A stretch of 64,000 bases of DNA from Argyresthia goedartella (GCA_949825045.1 OX463835.1:23081201-23145200), one strand, 5' to 3'; shown: positions 48,994 to 60,970, counted from the first letter of the stretch. Program-made: numbers and translations. The notes: a model not told the origin generated them from the sequence alone.

Positions 48994-51200
48994 TGTAATG
49001 GTACACGAGATTCGGTATATTTGATACTTCATTCTGCGTGGTAGAGAGCTAGCCCAACGCCGCGCTGTTTTGAATACGAGAATCGGTTCAGATAACGTTT
49101 GGGGGTTTTGCGTAGCTTACTGGCAAAGTTTGCAAAAAAAAAAGACGCGTGGGTTCATTCGTGGAATTTCAGTTCAGGTCAAGTTTTTTTGTCGCATTCC
49201 TGCGAGATGTGTAGAGATCAGAGCCGATTTGGCTGCGCGTTGAATAAAATTATGAATAACTAAATAATGAAAGGTTATTATGGAACGATACGGAGAAAGC
49301 TATTATGTAGATTGCAAATATACAATTGCGATTGAGGTATGATATGGAGAGTCTGACACCGCTAGTTTGAATATCATTCTGGTGGTCTTTGCCACGCGCC
49401 CTAGCGGTCGGGTATGCTTAATTAATCGCAACAAGCTTTTATTGGTCAGCGATCAACAGATTCTGTGTATCGGCAGTACCAAATGATTTGAGTGATCACC
49501 TACGGTTGATCATAGTGAATATGCGTACACACAATTTGTAGAACGGCGGATCTGCATGGCATGGTTGAAAATAGACTCTGTGTAGTTAGTGATAAGAAGC
49601 TTCGCTTGGGCAGAGCGTGTTCGCAAAGGACGCATATAAATACCGGAGCATGTGAGGGGAGGGGATTCAGTCTCAGCGTCTAGCTACTGTGACAGTCGTC
49701 TTTCACGAGTTCTAAACAGTTTTGTCTGCCGTGTTACGCGTCAGAATTATACGAATTTGTGATTGCGGAGTTTCAGTGGGTTTTCGTGAGTGTCTGAAGC
49801 GCCGAGATATACCTCGGTTCCTACCTTTATATCAACCTACCCCAAATTCCAAAACTATCCTTGGGTCGTTAGGAAAGAACTTTTAAGTCAATTTATCTGA
49901 GTCTGAGTCTGGGCTTGGAGCGACCCTAAATTCCTTTTTCCTTCACCATAGGGTTCCTGGATTGGCTCTTAGGATATTCGCGGGCTAATCCTCTCCTCAT
50001 TCCTTCGAGTAGCGAGTTTTGTAATTCCCACACACACAGTCGTTAAACATTCAAGCACATTCAAATCAAACTCAACCATTTTCGAGTGGTGTCGATAATG
50101 GACGTGGTATAACACTAGGGTTTTAGACTAGGCTAGACAGGAGTTTAGTTGCGGCTAAACCTAGGTTGGCAGGGCATAGGGAGACTGTTTGATCGATGAG
50201 GTTCCGCGGGTGGAAATAACAAATTCAGAACAAGGTTAAACCGGTGTCAACACAGATAACATATCCTGTTGATATTTTGACATTTGAGTGTTGTCGGGGA
50301 CGCGCGAAGAGATCAATTTACAGTCTAAAGTTCATTGTTAGGTCCGGGTAGGTGTTTTGCATTGCCTTGAGTCAGGTTGGATTCAAGTTGCATTTTTAAA
50401 TTAAATGTAAAGCTCGCTGGAGGTCTAATGTGTAAGTTGAGTCGGTATATATGATTTGGCTCAGCCCAGGACGTGCTGCGGCTAGTGGAATTCATAGTTC
50501 GGTATTTATCGAACTATGCACTTCGCTATGGTGTGGATTAGATCTCCTAAAACAATAATGCTTGCGTTTCGATAACATCCAGCTCAAATTGCGCAGAGTT
50601 GAAGGTTTCAAAACGTTACGGACCTTTTGAGGTAACCGCTAGTTCAGAACCCATTTCGGAACTCAAATCGCAATTGTGTAAACCGGTCTTTTCGGATCGT
50701 TATTGCCGTGAACCAAATATATAATTGGAACCACCACAAGCCGCTACTAGCGAGCACATGAAATATCATTGAGTACTCACGTCGTAAAACTACGACGGAT
50801 ATCTATACGATATCACAAACAAATATTATAAACTGTGGTCGATCACTAAAACTAAAACAAAAGATGTTCCAATGCGCTCATATATACAAAAACCAGATGG
50901 TGCCATCACATAAAGTATAACAACGATCGTTTTGGCGCAATACACCGCTGACTGATGCGAATTACCGGCTCGCGGACATATATGCTTTCTCTGTCTAACT
51001 AGAAACTGTAACTTCCTGAACCAAACTTCGTTCGACTATTGTACGCCTAACGGATTTCTCGACGAACGAGAAATTCAGACTTATCATTCTTACTTACAAA
51101 ACTTACAGCCGAATCGGGTCCTCTCATTTCGGGATAGATAGAATAGACGATCATAGCTACTGATAGCGGCGGCTCCGACCTTGGCCTGCGTCCCGGTACA
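48994..51200 (+). repeat. 5' LTR, 2,207 bp
   Basis: Same length and nearly same sequence as 61510-63716. Contains a TATA box and initiator about 640 bp in, leaving an unusually long R/U5 of some 1.5 kb. No ORF of note. Confidence 0.95.
49635..49671 (+). promoter_or_regulatory. LTR core promoter: TATA box and arthropod initiator
   Basis: TATAAATA at 49635-49642 and TCAGT at 49667-49671; spacing of 34 bases from the first T to the initiator A is right for RNA polymerase II. The 3' LTR has the same pair at 62151 and 62183. Confidence 0.75.
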
Positions 51201-51206
51201 GATTTC

Positions 51207-51224
51207 TGGTGCCGAGACCGAAGG
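51207..51224 (+). promoter_or_regulatory. probable tRNA primer binding site
   Basis: TGGTGCCGAGACCGAAGG six bases after the LTR. Starts TGG as required to pair with a tRNA CCA end; the first nine bases fit a tRNA-Phe 3' end, with mismatch after that. Primer identity is not certain. Confidence 0.5.
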
Positions 51225-51470
51225 ATATCCTAGATAGTCTGATACCTAGATATTCTAAAAGAATCAAGGTCTAACGCGTTACTTTTAAAAATAACACAAC
51301 GTAGAAACGATTTTAAGCAGTTCAGTTTGTAAATAAGAAATAAGCAAAAAAGGGGCATTGTTTTCAGACGAGCTACGGCGGTTTAGTGTTCAGGATGGCC
51401 GGCCGGCGTAGAAAAAAACGATAGTCGGGTAGCACAAAATTCACTTTCACACACAAGTGGATAAGGAATG
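51225..51470 (+). other. leader of the LTR retrotransposon
   Basis: Noncoding; interrupted by LINE A3 and resumes about 53918, just before gag. Confidence 0.6.
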
Positions 51471-53656
51471 TGGATAAGACTGGTCCAACATTTTATAGGC
51501 CTATTACATCCCATAGACTAGAGACATATACGAAAAACTTAGATATAAATTTGCCAGTACCGGATTTTAATGAACAGAACCCAAACAAAATCTACTCAGA
51601 CTTCTTCAACATTATTCAGACAGAATTCAATAAAGTTTTCAAATTAAAGAAAGTCAGTGACTACAACGGTAAATCTAAATTTAATGACTGGGCAACGTTT
51701 GGAATTCGTAAAAGTAGAGTTATCTTGTATGACCTTTATGATCAAAAAACCTATAACTTTGATCGAAAATTTCATGACTATGTTAAAAAATATTCCAAAA
51801 CTTTCAAGTTGGTTTGTAGAACTGCAAAAACTTTACACATTAATAGAAAAATTAAAAATTCAAATAATAGAATGAAAACAGTTTGGCAAATAATAAACCG
51901 CGAAACTGGCAAAGTTATACCAAGGGACAGTGATTTCTGCCTAAAGATAGGTGATGATGTTGTTAAATCCAACGCTGATGTTGCTCGAGCTTTTGAAACA
52001 TTCTTCACCAATGTACCCGTACTCACAACGGACAGTCTAAATTCATCTCCATTTGAAGCAGAGACTTTATTAAAAAATAACACTAGCGTCAGTAATGTAT
52101 ATTTAAAATTTCATCATGTATATCCCCAGGACATTGTCAAAACGTTTAAATTACTTAACTTAAAAAATACGGAAGACCTGTGGGGTATATCAGTCAAAGT
52201 CATTGGTTCAGTAATTCTAGTTATAGCCCCACACTTAGCTTATATATTCAATAAATGTGTTGACGATGGGGATTTTCCAGACCTCATGAAACACAGTAAA
52301 CTTATACCGCTGTTCAAATCGGGAGATAAGGGCGATCCTTCAAATTTCAGACCAATATCTGTTCTTCCAACACTAAGTAAAATATTTGAAAAGATTATAC
52401 TCAATCAAATGCTCTCACACTTCAACCGTACAAAACAACTCCACGCTAAACAATATGGTTTCACTAGGGGTAAATCGACTACGGATGCAGGTATTTCCCT
52501 TGTATCTCATATTTATTCTGCATGGGAGGCCGCACAGGATGCTATCGGAGTTTTTTGCGACCTGTCGAAGGCGTTTGATTGTGTTGATCATAATACGCTA
52601 TTAATTAAATTAAATCATTACGGAGTTAGAAATAAAGCGTTGGATCTACTAAGATCATACCTAAGCAATAGAATTCAAAAGGCAGAAGTTAACGGCGTAA
52701 AATCTGATGGATCGGGTGTTAAAATTGGCGTTCCACAAGGTTCCATATTAGGCCCTTTCTTATTCCTGGTATATATTAATGATCTGCCTTTCATGGTGGA
52801 GAAATTAACTGACATAGTGTTGTTTGCTGATGATACTTCAATGGTCTTCAAAATTGAAAGACAAAAAGGAGATTTTGATGATGTTAATGGTGTATTGTCT
52901 TTAACCTTGAATTGGTTCACAGTTAATAATTTATTGTTAAACGCTGGTAAAACCAAGTGTATCAAATTCTCACTTCCAAATGTCAGGCAAGTTGAGACCA
53001 GTTTGGTGTTAGACAACAGCACGTTAGAATTGGTAAATGATACGAAGTTTCTTGGAATAACCATTGATAGTAAATTGCAGTGGGGACCCCACATAGATAA
53101 ATTGGCTGGTAAATTAAGTTCTGCGGCTTACGCTGTTAGGAACATCAGACAAAGCACGGATGTGGCTACATCTAGGCTAGTATATTTTAGTTACTTTCAT
53201 AGTGTGATGTCCTATGGTATCTTGTTGTGGGGGAAAGCAGCGGATATTCAAACTATTTTTATTTTACAGAAAAGAGCTATTCGAGCAATTTATAATTTAA
53301 AACGAACAGACTCCTTAAGAGAGCTTTTTAAAGAAATTGACATACTAACAGTAGCTAGTCAATTTATTTTCGAAAATATAATGTATGTACGCAAGAACCT
53401 TACAACATTTTCCAAACTTAGCGACAGCTGTAATGTTAACCTAAGAAATAATCACAGACTATGTGCGCCCCGTTTTAGACTCGCGAAGGTTAGCAATTCT
53501 TTCAAGGGTCAGTGCATTCTCTACTACAATAGGATACCTCTGGAGATTTTGAAATTGCCATTTGAGCAATTTAAAAAGCATGTTAAAGCGACTTTGTCGA
53601 AAAAGGGATATTACAATGTTCAAGATTACTTAAATGACAGGACTATATGGGGTTAA
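51470..53656 (+). CDS. A3 ORF2, C-terminal 728 codons: reverse transcriptase
   Basis: Open throughout; lacks the endonuclease. The first Met comes from the junction with the leader. RT motifs as in A2 (NFRPISVLPTLSKIFEK, GVFCDLSKAFDCVDH, GVPQGSILGPFLFLVYIND, LFADDTSMVF). Only about five to ten residue differences from A2, e.g. NIIQ for NVIQ, SYLSN for SYQSN, DRTIWG for DRTVWG. A dead-on-arrival copy from a recently active family. Confidence 0.9.
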   Translation: MDKTGPTFYRPITSHRLETYTKNLDINLPVPDFNEQNPNKIYSDFFNIIQTEFNKVFKLKKVSDYNGKSKFNDWATFGIRKSRVILYDLYDQKTYNFDRKFHDYVKKYSKTFKLVCRTAKTLHINRKIKNSNNRMKTVWQIINRETGKVIPRDSDFCLKIGDDVVKSNADVARAFETFFTNVPVLTTDSLNSSPFEAETLLKNNTSVSNVYLKFHHVYPQDIVKTFKLLNLKNTEDLWGISVKVIGSVILVIAPHLAYIFNKCVDDGDFPDLMKHSKLIPLFKSGDKGDPSNFRPISVLPTLSKIFEKIILNQMLSHFNRTKQLHAKQYGFTRGKSTTDAGISLVSHIYSAWEAAQDAIGVFCDLSKAFDCVDHNTLLIKLNHYGVRNKALDLLRSYLSNRIQKAEVNGVKSDGSGVKIGVPQGSILGPFLFLVYINDLPFMVEKLTDIVLFADDTSMVFKIERQKGDFDDVNGVLSLTLNWFTVNNLLLNAGKTKCIKFSLPNVRQVETSLVLDNSTLELVNDTKFLGITIDSKLQWGPHIDKLAGKLSSAAYAVRNIRQSTDVATSRLVYFSYFHSVMSYGILLWGKAADIQTIFILQKRAIRAIYNLKRTDSLRELFKEIDILTVASQFIFENIMYVRKNLTTFSKLSDSCNVNLRNNHRLCAPRFRLAKVSNSFKGQCILYYNRIPLEILKLPFEQFKKHVKATLSKKGYYNVQDYLNDRTIWG

Positions 53657-53917
53657 TCTGGCTCAACACAGACCTTGCTGTTAATAATTTTGTAATTATT
53701 TATTCCTGCTTATTAATCATAACAATTAAATTTTTCATATTTGTATTAGTTAAGCACAACCTATTTTTAAAAGAGATCTAAAAATAAATCTGTGGGAGTT
53801 TCTACGCCCTTCTTCTCCCACAGTGGTCCAATGTAGAGAAGAGGCAAAAAATGACGTTTGCTAAGTATATGTAAATATTTACAGTAATAAAGTACTTTGA
53901 CTATTGACTATTGACTA
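51471..53917 (+). mobile_element. LINE A3 (family A), 5'-truncated, inserted in the leader
   Basis: Starts GGATAAGACTGGTCCAAC, inside the ORF2 linker, and ends in TTGACTA repeats at 53899-53917. Orientation is the same as the host element. No clean flanking duplication is visible. Confidence 0.9.
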
Positions 53918-53924
53918 TAGTGAA

Positions 53925-54914
53925 ATGGCGTCAGGGCAGGTGACGCAATTGTTATCTGAAATAGTGAAAAGATTAGACAGTTTGGAAAGGGGTTCCAGCA
54001 CGAGCAATACTAGTAGGACTTCGGACAGACAGACTGACAGACAGGAACTAGAGACGTTTGAACAATCGGTAGAAAAACGTCAATCATGCATTGTGAAAAT
54101 GACACAGAAGTTGCCGACATTCGATGGGCGAAGTTCGGAAAATCCGATGATTTTCTTAAGAGATTTAAAAGCTTATATTAAAGTCTCGGGAGATAGTTCT
54201 AGGGCTTTGATATGGGCAACGGATAGTTTGGTAGGAATTGCAAAAGTTCGAATGAGCATATACAGAGACTCATGGCGAACCTATTCGGATTTTGAAAAAG
54301 ATTTCAGAGAGGTATTCTGGGGTGATAATGAACAGGAATTAATTAAGCAAAGATTCCTAACTGCGAAGTTTGATTCTAAGAAAGGTCAAAGTATGGAAGA
54401 ATTCTTTGCCTCTCAATTGAATAGCATATATGAGCTTACGATACCGTTTACTGATACGGAGAAAATCAACACGATTTTCAGACAGTTGCCGCGTGATATT
54501 CAGGTAGCGTTTTTTGCTAGAAAGGAGTCAATGACTATACGGGATGCGGTCGAATTCCTTCGGCATTTAGAACGGAATGTCGATGGGGGATTAAGTGCGA
54601 TACATGGTTCGGAACCTATGGATACGAATAATGTAAGGCGGAATAGCTACATGCGTGGGCAATATCGAGCTATGCGGGTAAATACGATACGTCATAACGC
54701 GATGAGTCGTAGGAATAATTATAACGCGGTAACGAAGGCGCGAAACAAATTTGGGACGCGTAGTCGCGGTTATTTTCGCGGTAGAGGCAGACAGCCTCAG
54801 CCTAGCTTCAAGGCAATAGGGTTCCAGAGGGGCAATGATAGTTCAGGAGATACAGAGGCAGGGCAAAGTTCAAGTGACAGGAATAATGCGATAAGTCAGA
54901 ATTCAAAAAACTAG
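53925..54914 (+). CDS. gag: gag of the LTR retrotransposon
   Basis: 329 codons from the first ATG at 53925 (MASGQVTQLLSEI). The frame is also open upstream into the A3 tail, but that is not original. Coiled-coil-like start, then a capsid-type domain: KLPTFDGRSSENPMIFLRDL, WRTYSDFEKDFREVFWGDNE, SMEEFFASQLNSIYEL. Instead of a CCHC knuckle, the C-terminus has an Arg/Gly-rich stretch (RSRGYFRGRGRQPQPS) that may bind RNA. Ends with TAG at 54912-54914, directly after the slippery site. It would form the particle shell. Intact. Confidence 0.88.
   Translation: MASGQVTQLLSEIVKRLDSLERGSSTSNTSRTSDRQTDRQELETFEQSVEKRQSCIVKMTQKLPTFDGRSSENPMIFLRDLKAYIKVSGDSSRALIWATDSLVGIAKVRMSIYRDSWRTYSDFEKDFREVFWGDNEQELIKQRFLTAKFDSKKGQSMEEFFASQLNSIYELTIPFTDTEKINTIFRQLPRDIQVAFFARKESMTIRDAVEFLRHLERNVDGGLSAIHGSEPMDTNNVRRNSYMRGQYRAMRVNTIRHNAMSRRNNYNAVTKARNKFGTRSRGYFRGRGRQPQPSFKAIGFQRGNDSSGDTEAGQSSSDRNNAISQNSKN
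54905..54911 (+). promoter_or_regulatory. -1 ribosomal frameshift site A_AAA_AAC
   Basis: In gag phase the bases read tcA AAA AAC TAG. The heptamer A AAA AAC is a canonical -1 slippery site; slippage places the ribosome in the pol frame (CTA GTG GAC...), which is open from here. A downstream stem or pseudoknot was not worked out. Confidence 0.8.
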
Positions 54915-57900
54915 TGGACTCGCGCGGGTCGTTCGCGCTCAGATATTTATTACGGTTCGGGTGGACAGCCGATCAAATTGAAAAAAACCATAGACTGTAT
55001 GATTTGTGTAATTTGGATTCGAACGTGGGTGTGAATGAATTTATTCAATTATTAGCGCATAAAGCGCATGGATATGCCGTGTGTTTAGATGAAAAATCTA
55101 GATCGAATTGTAGAGATCGAAATGACAGACGTTTACATACGATATTCAGAGACGACGATTCGACTGAGTGTGGGCGCGAGTTATGTAGTACTTTGACATT
55201 ACCTGAGATAGATGTGCGTATTGGGAATATTGTTGTAAGGAGTTTGATTGATTCGGGGAGCGAAATCAGCGTAATAAGTCGGAGAGTGTACGAAGAAGTG
55301 TGCAGACAATTGGGAAAACCGACGGAAATACCGATTCCAAGTTTGAGAATCACAGGTGCGTTTGGAGTCAGTAAGGAAAAGGTTGATAAATTAGTAACGT
55401 TACCATTAACAATAGGTGAATGCGTTATCGATACTCCAATGCTAGTATTAACAAGGGTGCCTAAAGATTTAATTTTGGGGTTTGATTTTATACAACAGAC
55501 GCGAGCCAGTTTAATGTGTGAGGGTAATAAGAGGCTAATTATACGAAGCGCCGGGCGGATGTGTGAAATACCATTAGGTATTGGCCCTAATCAGGACTCT
55601 TGCTGTTGTACAATGGAAGTACAGAACCAAGATACCAGTAGAAATATGATAGAGGAATATGTGAATAATTCATCAATACCTGTTGAACACAAAACAAAGT
55701 TATTGCCGGTGTTAAATAAACATGCAGAGTTGTTTAGCGATAGGATAGGTCGGACAAATAAATATATACATGAGATAAAAATGAGAGATGAAACGCCTTT
55801 CGTAAAACGAAGCTATCCCATACCGTTCGCATATCGCGATAAAGTAACAAAACGTTTGGAAGAGATGGAATTGATAGGTATTATTAGCAGGCAATCTACG
55901 GATTTCAGCAGTCCATTGACTTGTACATTAAAGAAATCAGGAGAGGTCCGTATTCTGCTAGATGCACGACAATTAAACATGGGAATGGTTGGTGAGGTTG
56001 AAACCACACCTTTAATGAGTGAGATATTGCAATCCGGGCGCCGAATAAACTACATAGGAGTTATTGATATCAAAGATGCGTATTTTTCTATACCATTATC
56101 AGACGAATCTAAACGATACACGGGTTTTGTATATCAAGGCAGAAGTTATGTTTACAACGTTTTACCTCAGGGGTTGAAAACCAGTGTGGGTTCATTTTCG
56201 AGGGCGATGGACTTAATTCTAGGGCCAGAGGTTAGGTCATATTGTTTAAATTTTGTTGACGATTTGGCAATTTTAACTGAGGGTGACTTCGAACAGCATT
56301 TGTCTCAAGTGGACACGGTTCTGAGTAAATTGAAAGACGCGGGCTTCACGTGCAAACTAAAAAAATGCGAATTCGCACAAAAAAAGGTCAAGTTATTGTG
56401 GCACATTTTGTCTACACAAGGTTTGCAGATGGACCCGGACAAAATTGAAACACTTAAATTATATCCGTCACCCAGAACTGTCAGGCAAGTGAGGGCGTTT
56501 TTGGGGTTCACAAATTACTTTAGGAGGTTTATAAAAAATTTTGGAACGTTAACACAGCCCTTGTACAATTTATTACGGTCTGGAGTCAAGTTCGTCTGGA
56601 GTGCGCAGATGCAAAGTGCTTTTGACGAGATAAAAAATCAATTCTTAGAAAGTATAATTTTGAGTCAGCCATTGGCGGGAAAAACATATTATGTTCAATG
56701 TGACGCCAGCGCTATAGGAATTGGGGGCTATGTTTATCAATTAGATGATTCGGGCCAGGAACGAATTATAGGGTTCTGTTCGCAGGCATTTAAGGGTGCT
56801 CAGACGAAATGGGCTACCAGTGAACAGGAAATGTATGCAGTTATATACACTTTAAAGCGATTTGAGATATATTTGCGGGGAGAAAAAGTTATTATTAGAA
56901 CTGATCATAAAAGTTTGACGTTCATTAAGTCGTGGACCTTATTAGGGGCACGCGTAACGAGGTGGATAATGTTTTTAGAGCAATTCGATTACGACATAGA
57001 ATTTGTGCGAGGGACTGATAATCAAATTGCCGACACGCTAAGCAGGCAAATAGCGGGACCTGGAGGTATGATTGACAGTACAAATGTTCAGCCGGGGATA
57101 TTCTGGTTTCAGGCATCGAATACCGCAAGTGTTATTTCGAGTTTACGGGACATTGCGAGATTACAAAGCGAAGATGAGCGGTTAAATCGAATTAGCGGTT
57201 GTATCAGACGTAATGTAGTAGATACGGGAACAAGAGGTTTTGAAAATTATAAGCTAGTAGGTGATACGTTATATTTTCACGTGCCGAAGCGGAACGTACA
57301 GTTGCTAGTAATTCCGAAATCACTACAGGAGGAACTAATTTTACACTTACATGAAGAAATAGGTCACTACGGCAGATATAAAATATTAGCACTGATGAAG
57401 GACAGATATTATTTTCTTCATATGAGTAGGGTGATTAGCGCGGTGATAAGAAGTTGTGACATATGTCAAAAGGTCAAACCAAGTACTAACAATACCGTTG
57501 GTCCTTGTACACCGGTGTTGGCGGAAAGGTTGGGTGAGAAAGTTTTCTCGGACCTTTATGGGCCATTGCCCGTAGGTAAATTCGGATATCAATATATATA
57601 TGTGATTCAAGACGTGTACAGTAAAGTAATAAAATTATATCCAATGCGAAAAGCGACAGGTAGGAGCGTGCTCGCTTGTACAAAGAGATTTCATAGGGAA
57701 ATACCTATCAAAACTATAATTACGGACTCAGGACCACAGTTCATATCGAAAGTTTGGGAATTTGGACTCAAACAGCTGGGGATTCGGGTCACTCATACGT
57801 CGGTGTATTGTCCAAATTCTAATAGCGTAGAAAGAGTGAATCGCGAGCTAGGTCGACTGATTAGAACTTATTGCAGCGGAAGTAATCGTAGTTGGGTCGA

Positions 57901-58251
57901 CGTGTTACCGGACATTCAAAATTGCTATAATAATATCGAACACACAAGCACAGGCTTTGCGCCCAATGAGTTAGCGTTTGGTAGGCGGGAACCGTTAACT
58001 ATTGACAAGGAATTAGGCGATGAATGGTTATTAGGCCATAGTGTGCGGGATACGGAACAGGTGCGAAATGTAGCGATAGAAAACTCTAAAAGTTCTAGTG
58101 AACGACGTAAGCGACAGGCGGACAAACGGCGTAAGTTAGAGGTCTATCGTATAGGTGATTATGTGAAACTTAAGACTTTTGTGCGTTCAAATAAAGAACA
58201 TAAAATCATGCGGAAATTTTCATTGTTGTATAAAGGGCCTTATGTTATTTC
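54911..58251 (+). CDS. pol: pol of the LTR retrotransposon: protease, RT, RNase H, integrase
   Basis: Translated by -1 frameshift from gag; no ATG near the start. Numbering from 54914: protease SLIDSGSEISVIS (Asp 113); RT about 300-500 with RILLDARQLN, VIDIKDAYFSI, VLPQGLKTS and CLNFVDDLAIL (catalytic 447-450); RNase H VQCDASAIGIGG, TSEQEMYAV, IRTDHKSL; integrase zinc finger H...H...CDIC (811-851); core Asp 880, Asp 938 (IITDSGPQF) and Glu 973 (NSVERVNRELG), a DD35E spacing. A short basic tail (IGDYVKLKTF) follows. The frame is open until the hAT insertion at 58252; about 40 codons more lie at 60988-61111. The spurious frame runs on into the hAT to 58354. Confidence 0.92.
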
Positions 58252-58357
58252 CAGTGGCGGCTGGTGCCTCGGAAAACCGGTGGTGCACTCCATGATTTTA
58301 ATGAATATTTTAAAGAATGGGTCAAATAAAATGCCGCAATTTAAGAAAAAATAAATT

Positions 58358-60429
58358 TTATTTATATTTTAGACAAATTCTGCGTTCTTTGTTTGACGCG
58401 AAATGTTCAATGACTTTTTTATTGAAGTCTGGCATTGAATGAATATTTTTTTTTTCTATGCTGAGCACAGAAAGCGCGTTGAGCCGATCCTGGGTCATGG
58501 TATTTCTTAAAACTGATTTAATTCTTTTCAGTGTCGAAAAACATCGCTCGCTCTCAACTGATGTCATTGGAATAGTGCATATAATTTTTAAGAGTTTTGT
58601 CGTCTCTGAAAAAGACTCGACGAGATCATTGTTATAAATAAATTGCAGAATTGCAATTGCACTATTAGCGTTAATAAAATCGTCACGATTGTAAATTGTA
58701 CACAGCTCATACTTTAATTTGAATTTGTCCAAAAAGGTGTAAGTCGAAACTGTAGTCTTGAAATCTTCTTCGGGAAAAGTGGCGCGATAGCCAGTAAAGT
58801 TTTCGCAGTAAAACAATTTGGCGGTGATCAAATGATTACTAAATTGGAATCGGGCTTTCACTTGCGTGATAATTACATCGCAAACTTCTTTTGCGACAGC
58901 TGAACTGGAAGTTTGATTTCTTCTTGAAGATGCTGGCTGACCTGGCTCTTCAGTTTGGTCAATAGAGTTACGTGCATTCTGAATGCTTTTTTCAAAGTTT
59001 TGAATGTTGTTTTTTATGGTCACTAAATCTATATTCCTTTTTTGCATCTGTTTGAACAAAATTTCACTTTGTGGCAGAATGGTCTGAAAAAAGTCGAGCC
59101 AGTATAAAAAGGTACTATCATTCAGATATCTTAGTAACATATCGGCCTGGTTTATAGTGTTTGTATCGTTTTCAGATTCCATTATGCTGGTCATGCATTC
59201 TTTTAAAGCATCTTTGTAGGTATAGACTGAGTTGACTGTACGATAATTGAAGTTCCATCTGGTTTGTGGGGCAGCAGGAATCCTCTTTGACACATTTTTT
59301 TTTAAAACCTCTGTACGTTTAGTTGAACGGGAAAAAAACTTTGGAAAAACTTGGAGATTAGCAAAAAACTTCTGTACCGTTTTGTTTAGACATACACTTT
59401 TTTCAATTATTAAATTCAGTTGGTGAGCATAACAGTGAACAAATTGTGCACCTGGATACACACTTTTTATTTTAGCCTGCACTCCACCAACATTTCCGCT
59501 CATCACAGAGGCACCATCATAACATTGCGCTATCAGTTGTTCTTGACTTATTTGTAAATTCTGTAATTCTGTGAGTAAAGCAGAACTAAGCCCGTCAGCA
59601 GTATGTGATTGTGGTGTTAAGTACTTCCAAAATCGTTCATGTACCTGTCCATTATCTTCGTACCTGATAATCATTACCATCTGCATAATTGTTGATACAT
59701 CGGTAGTTTCGTCAGCTTTAATTGCGACGTAATCACATTTTTTCACCTTTTCCGTTAATTCAAAGTGGTATACAGCCAAAATAGAGTCTAATATGTCGTT
59801 TTGGATAGTTTTTGACGTACCTTTAAAAAACTTCGATGCTGAAAGATGCTCCCTCATTACGCCATCCAACTCGGACACAAATTCCACAAGGCCACGAAAC
59901 ACACCAGCATTCTGGGATTCAGTTGTTTCATCGTGGCCTCGCAAAGCTAATTCAAACGCACCACAAAATTTGACACAGTCGATTAGGCGCGATAATATAT
60001 ACCTATTTTTTTCAACTTGTTCGTTGTGCTTTTGTATGTTGGCTCGATAAACAGAATCTAATTGGTTTCGGATACCTACGGTGCCTAACACAGACATACT
60101 CAAAACATTTTGCAGGTGAACTTGCGAAGAATCATGCTTTTTTATTTTTTCCCCCAAATGAGTTTCTTTGACTCCCGTTTCCGTCCAAATCGCTTCTCCG
60201 CCGAAAATAACACAGGGAAAGCAAAAAAAAGCATTTAGTCTCTCACATCCACATAACCACTTCTTTTTGTCGTACATTTCCATTTTAAAAGTTCTAGTAA
60301 ACGATTTTTTTTTGTTTTGCACGCCTGTTTTATTGTTAGAAAAGGCCGGGGCGGTCCAGCTGATTTAATACTTAATTTGTTGTCATATGTCCTATTTGAT
60401 TTTATAAAGTCAATATTGTATTCACTCAT
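58358..60429 (-). pseudogene. hAT transposase (ZMYM1/DUF4371 type), one frameshift
   Basis: Main frame 60322-58358, 654 codons; it appears to begin with GTG, and a better start is ATG 60429 in another frame (MSEYNIDFIKSNRTYDNK, PPRPFLTIKQ). The two frames meet at a run of nine A (60305-60313 on the given strand), so an indel there separates start from body. Zinc-binding N-part (KKWLCGCERLNAFFCFPCVI); catalytic domain with IKADETTDVSTIMQMV and QCYDGASVMSG; VHCYAHQLNLIIE; C-terminal dimerisation segment SVESERCFSTLKRIKS. Length and order fit the family. It would cut and rejoin the element's ends. The single break may be sequencing error, a real lesion, or slippage on the A run. Confidence 0.85.
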
Positions 60430-60970
60430 TATTCACTCTAATCTCAATTAAATAAACAAACAATTAACCGCAAGCGCGCGCAAACAACAACTGACTGACG
60501 ACAAGTGCATCGAGCGTAGGTCAAGGCCTCGGGGTCACGCGGCGCGGCGCCCCGCGCTTTCGTATTCTTTCGGCAATTTCCGGTCGCGTGCGGCGCACGA
60601 ATCTATCCTAAATCTGCATACATTTTGTACTACGCATCTTCCGTCTCACGCGCCGGGCTGTTTGCACCGTGTTTCATAGGAGTCGTATGAGCTAGCGGCG
60701 TGCGCTTTCCCGAGCGCACGGGGCCGATTTTGTTCAAGCTAAAATAAGCTTTAACTCCTTTGCAGTAGAAATCAAAACAGGATAGTCTGTTTTTAATTAC
60801 CTCGTAATAACAAAACATGTATAATCAGATATTTAATTTCTGTATAGGGCAGTATGGATGGATGGGAAATGATAGGTATATAACATTACTGTGAAAGTTT
60901 AATTTATTAGATAGGGAGAATGGCTAGATTTAAAATGGTAGTGCGGCGCACGGGCGCACTTAAGGTACAG
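60430..60970. other. 5' part of the hAT element
   Basis: Noncoding; GC-rich around 60530-60720 (possible promoter), then AT-rich to the right inverted repeat. Confidence 0.6.

Noticed and set aside
51440..51480. target duplication for LINE A3
   Set aside because: GTGGATAAGGAATG and TAGTGAAATGG look vaguely alike but do not match; not claimed.
53904..53924. gag start at 53904
   Set aside because: That extension is translated from the tail of LINE A3 (TTG start); the first ATG at 53925 belongs to the element.
58252..58354. last 34 codons of the open pol frame
   Set aside because: They lie inside the hAT terminal sequence; the true pol end is at 60988-61111.
58358..60322. domesticated host hAT gene
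   Set aside because: Bounded by perfect inverted repeats and an 8-bp duplication inside another TE; clearly a mobile copy.
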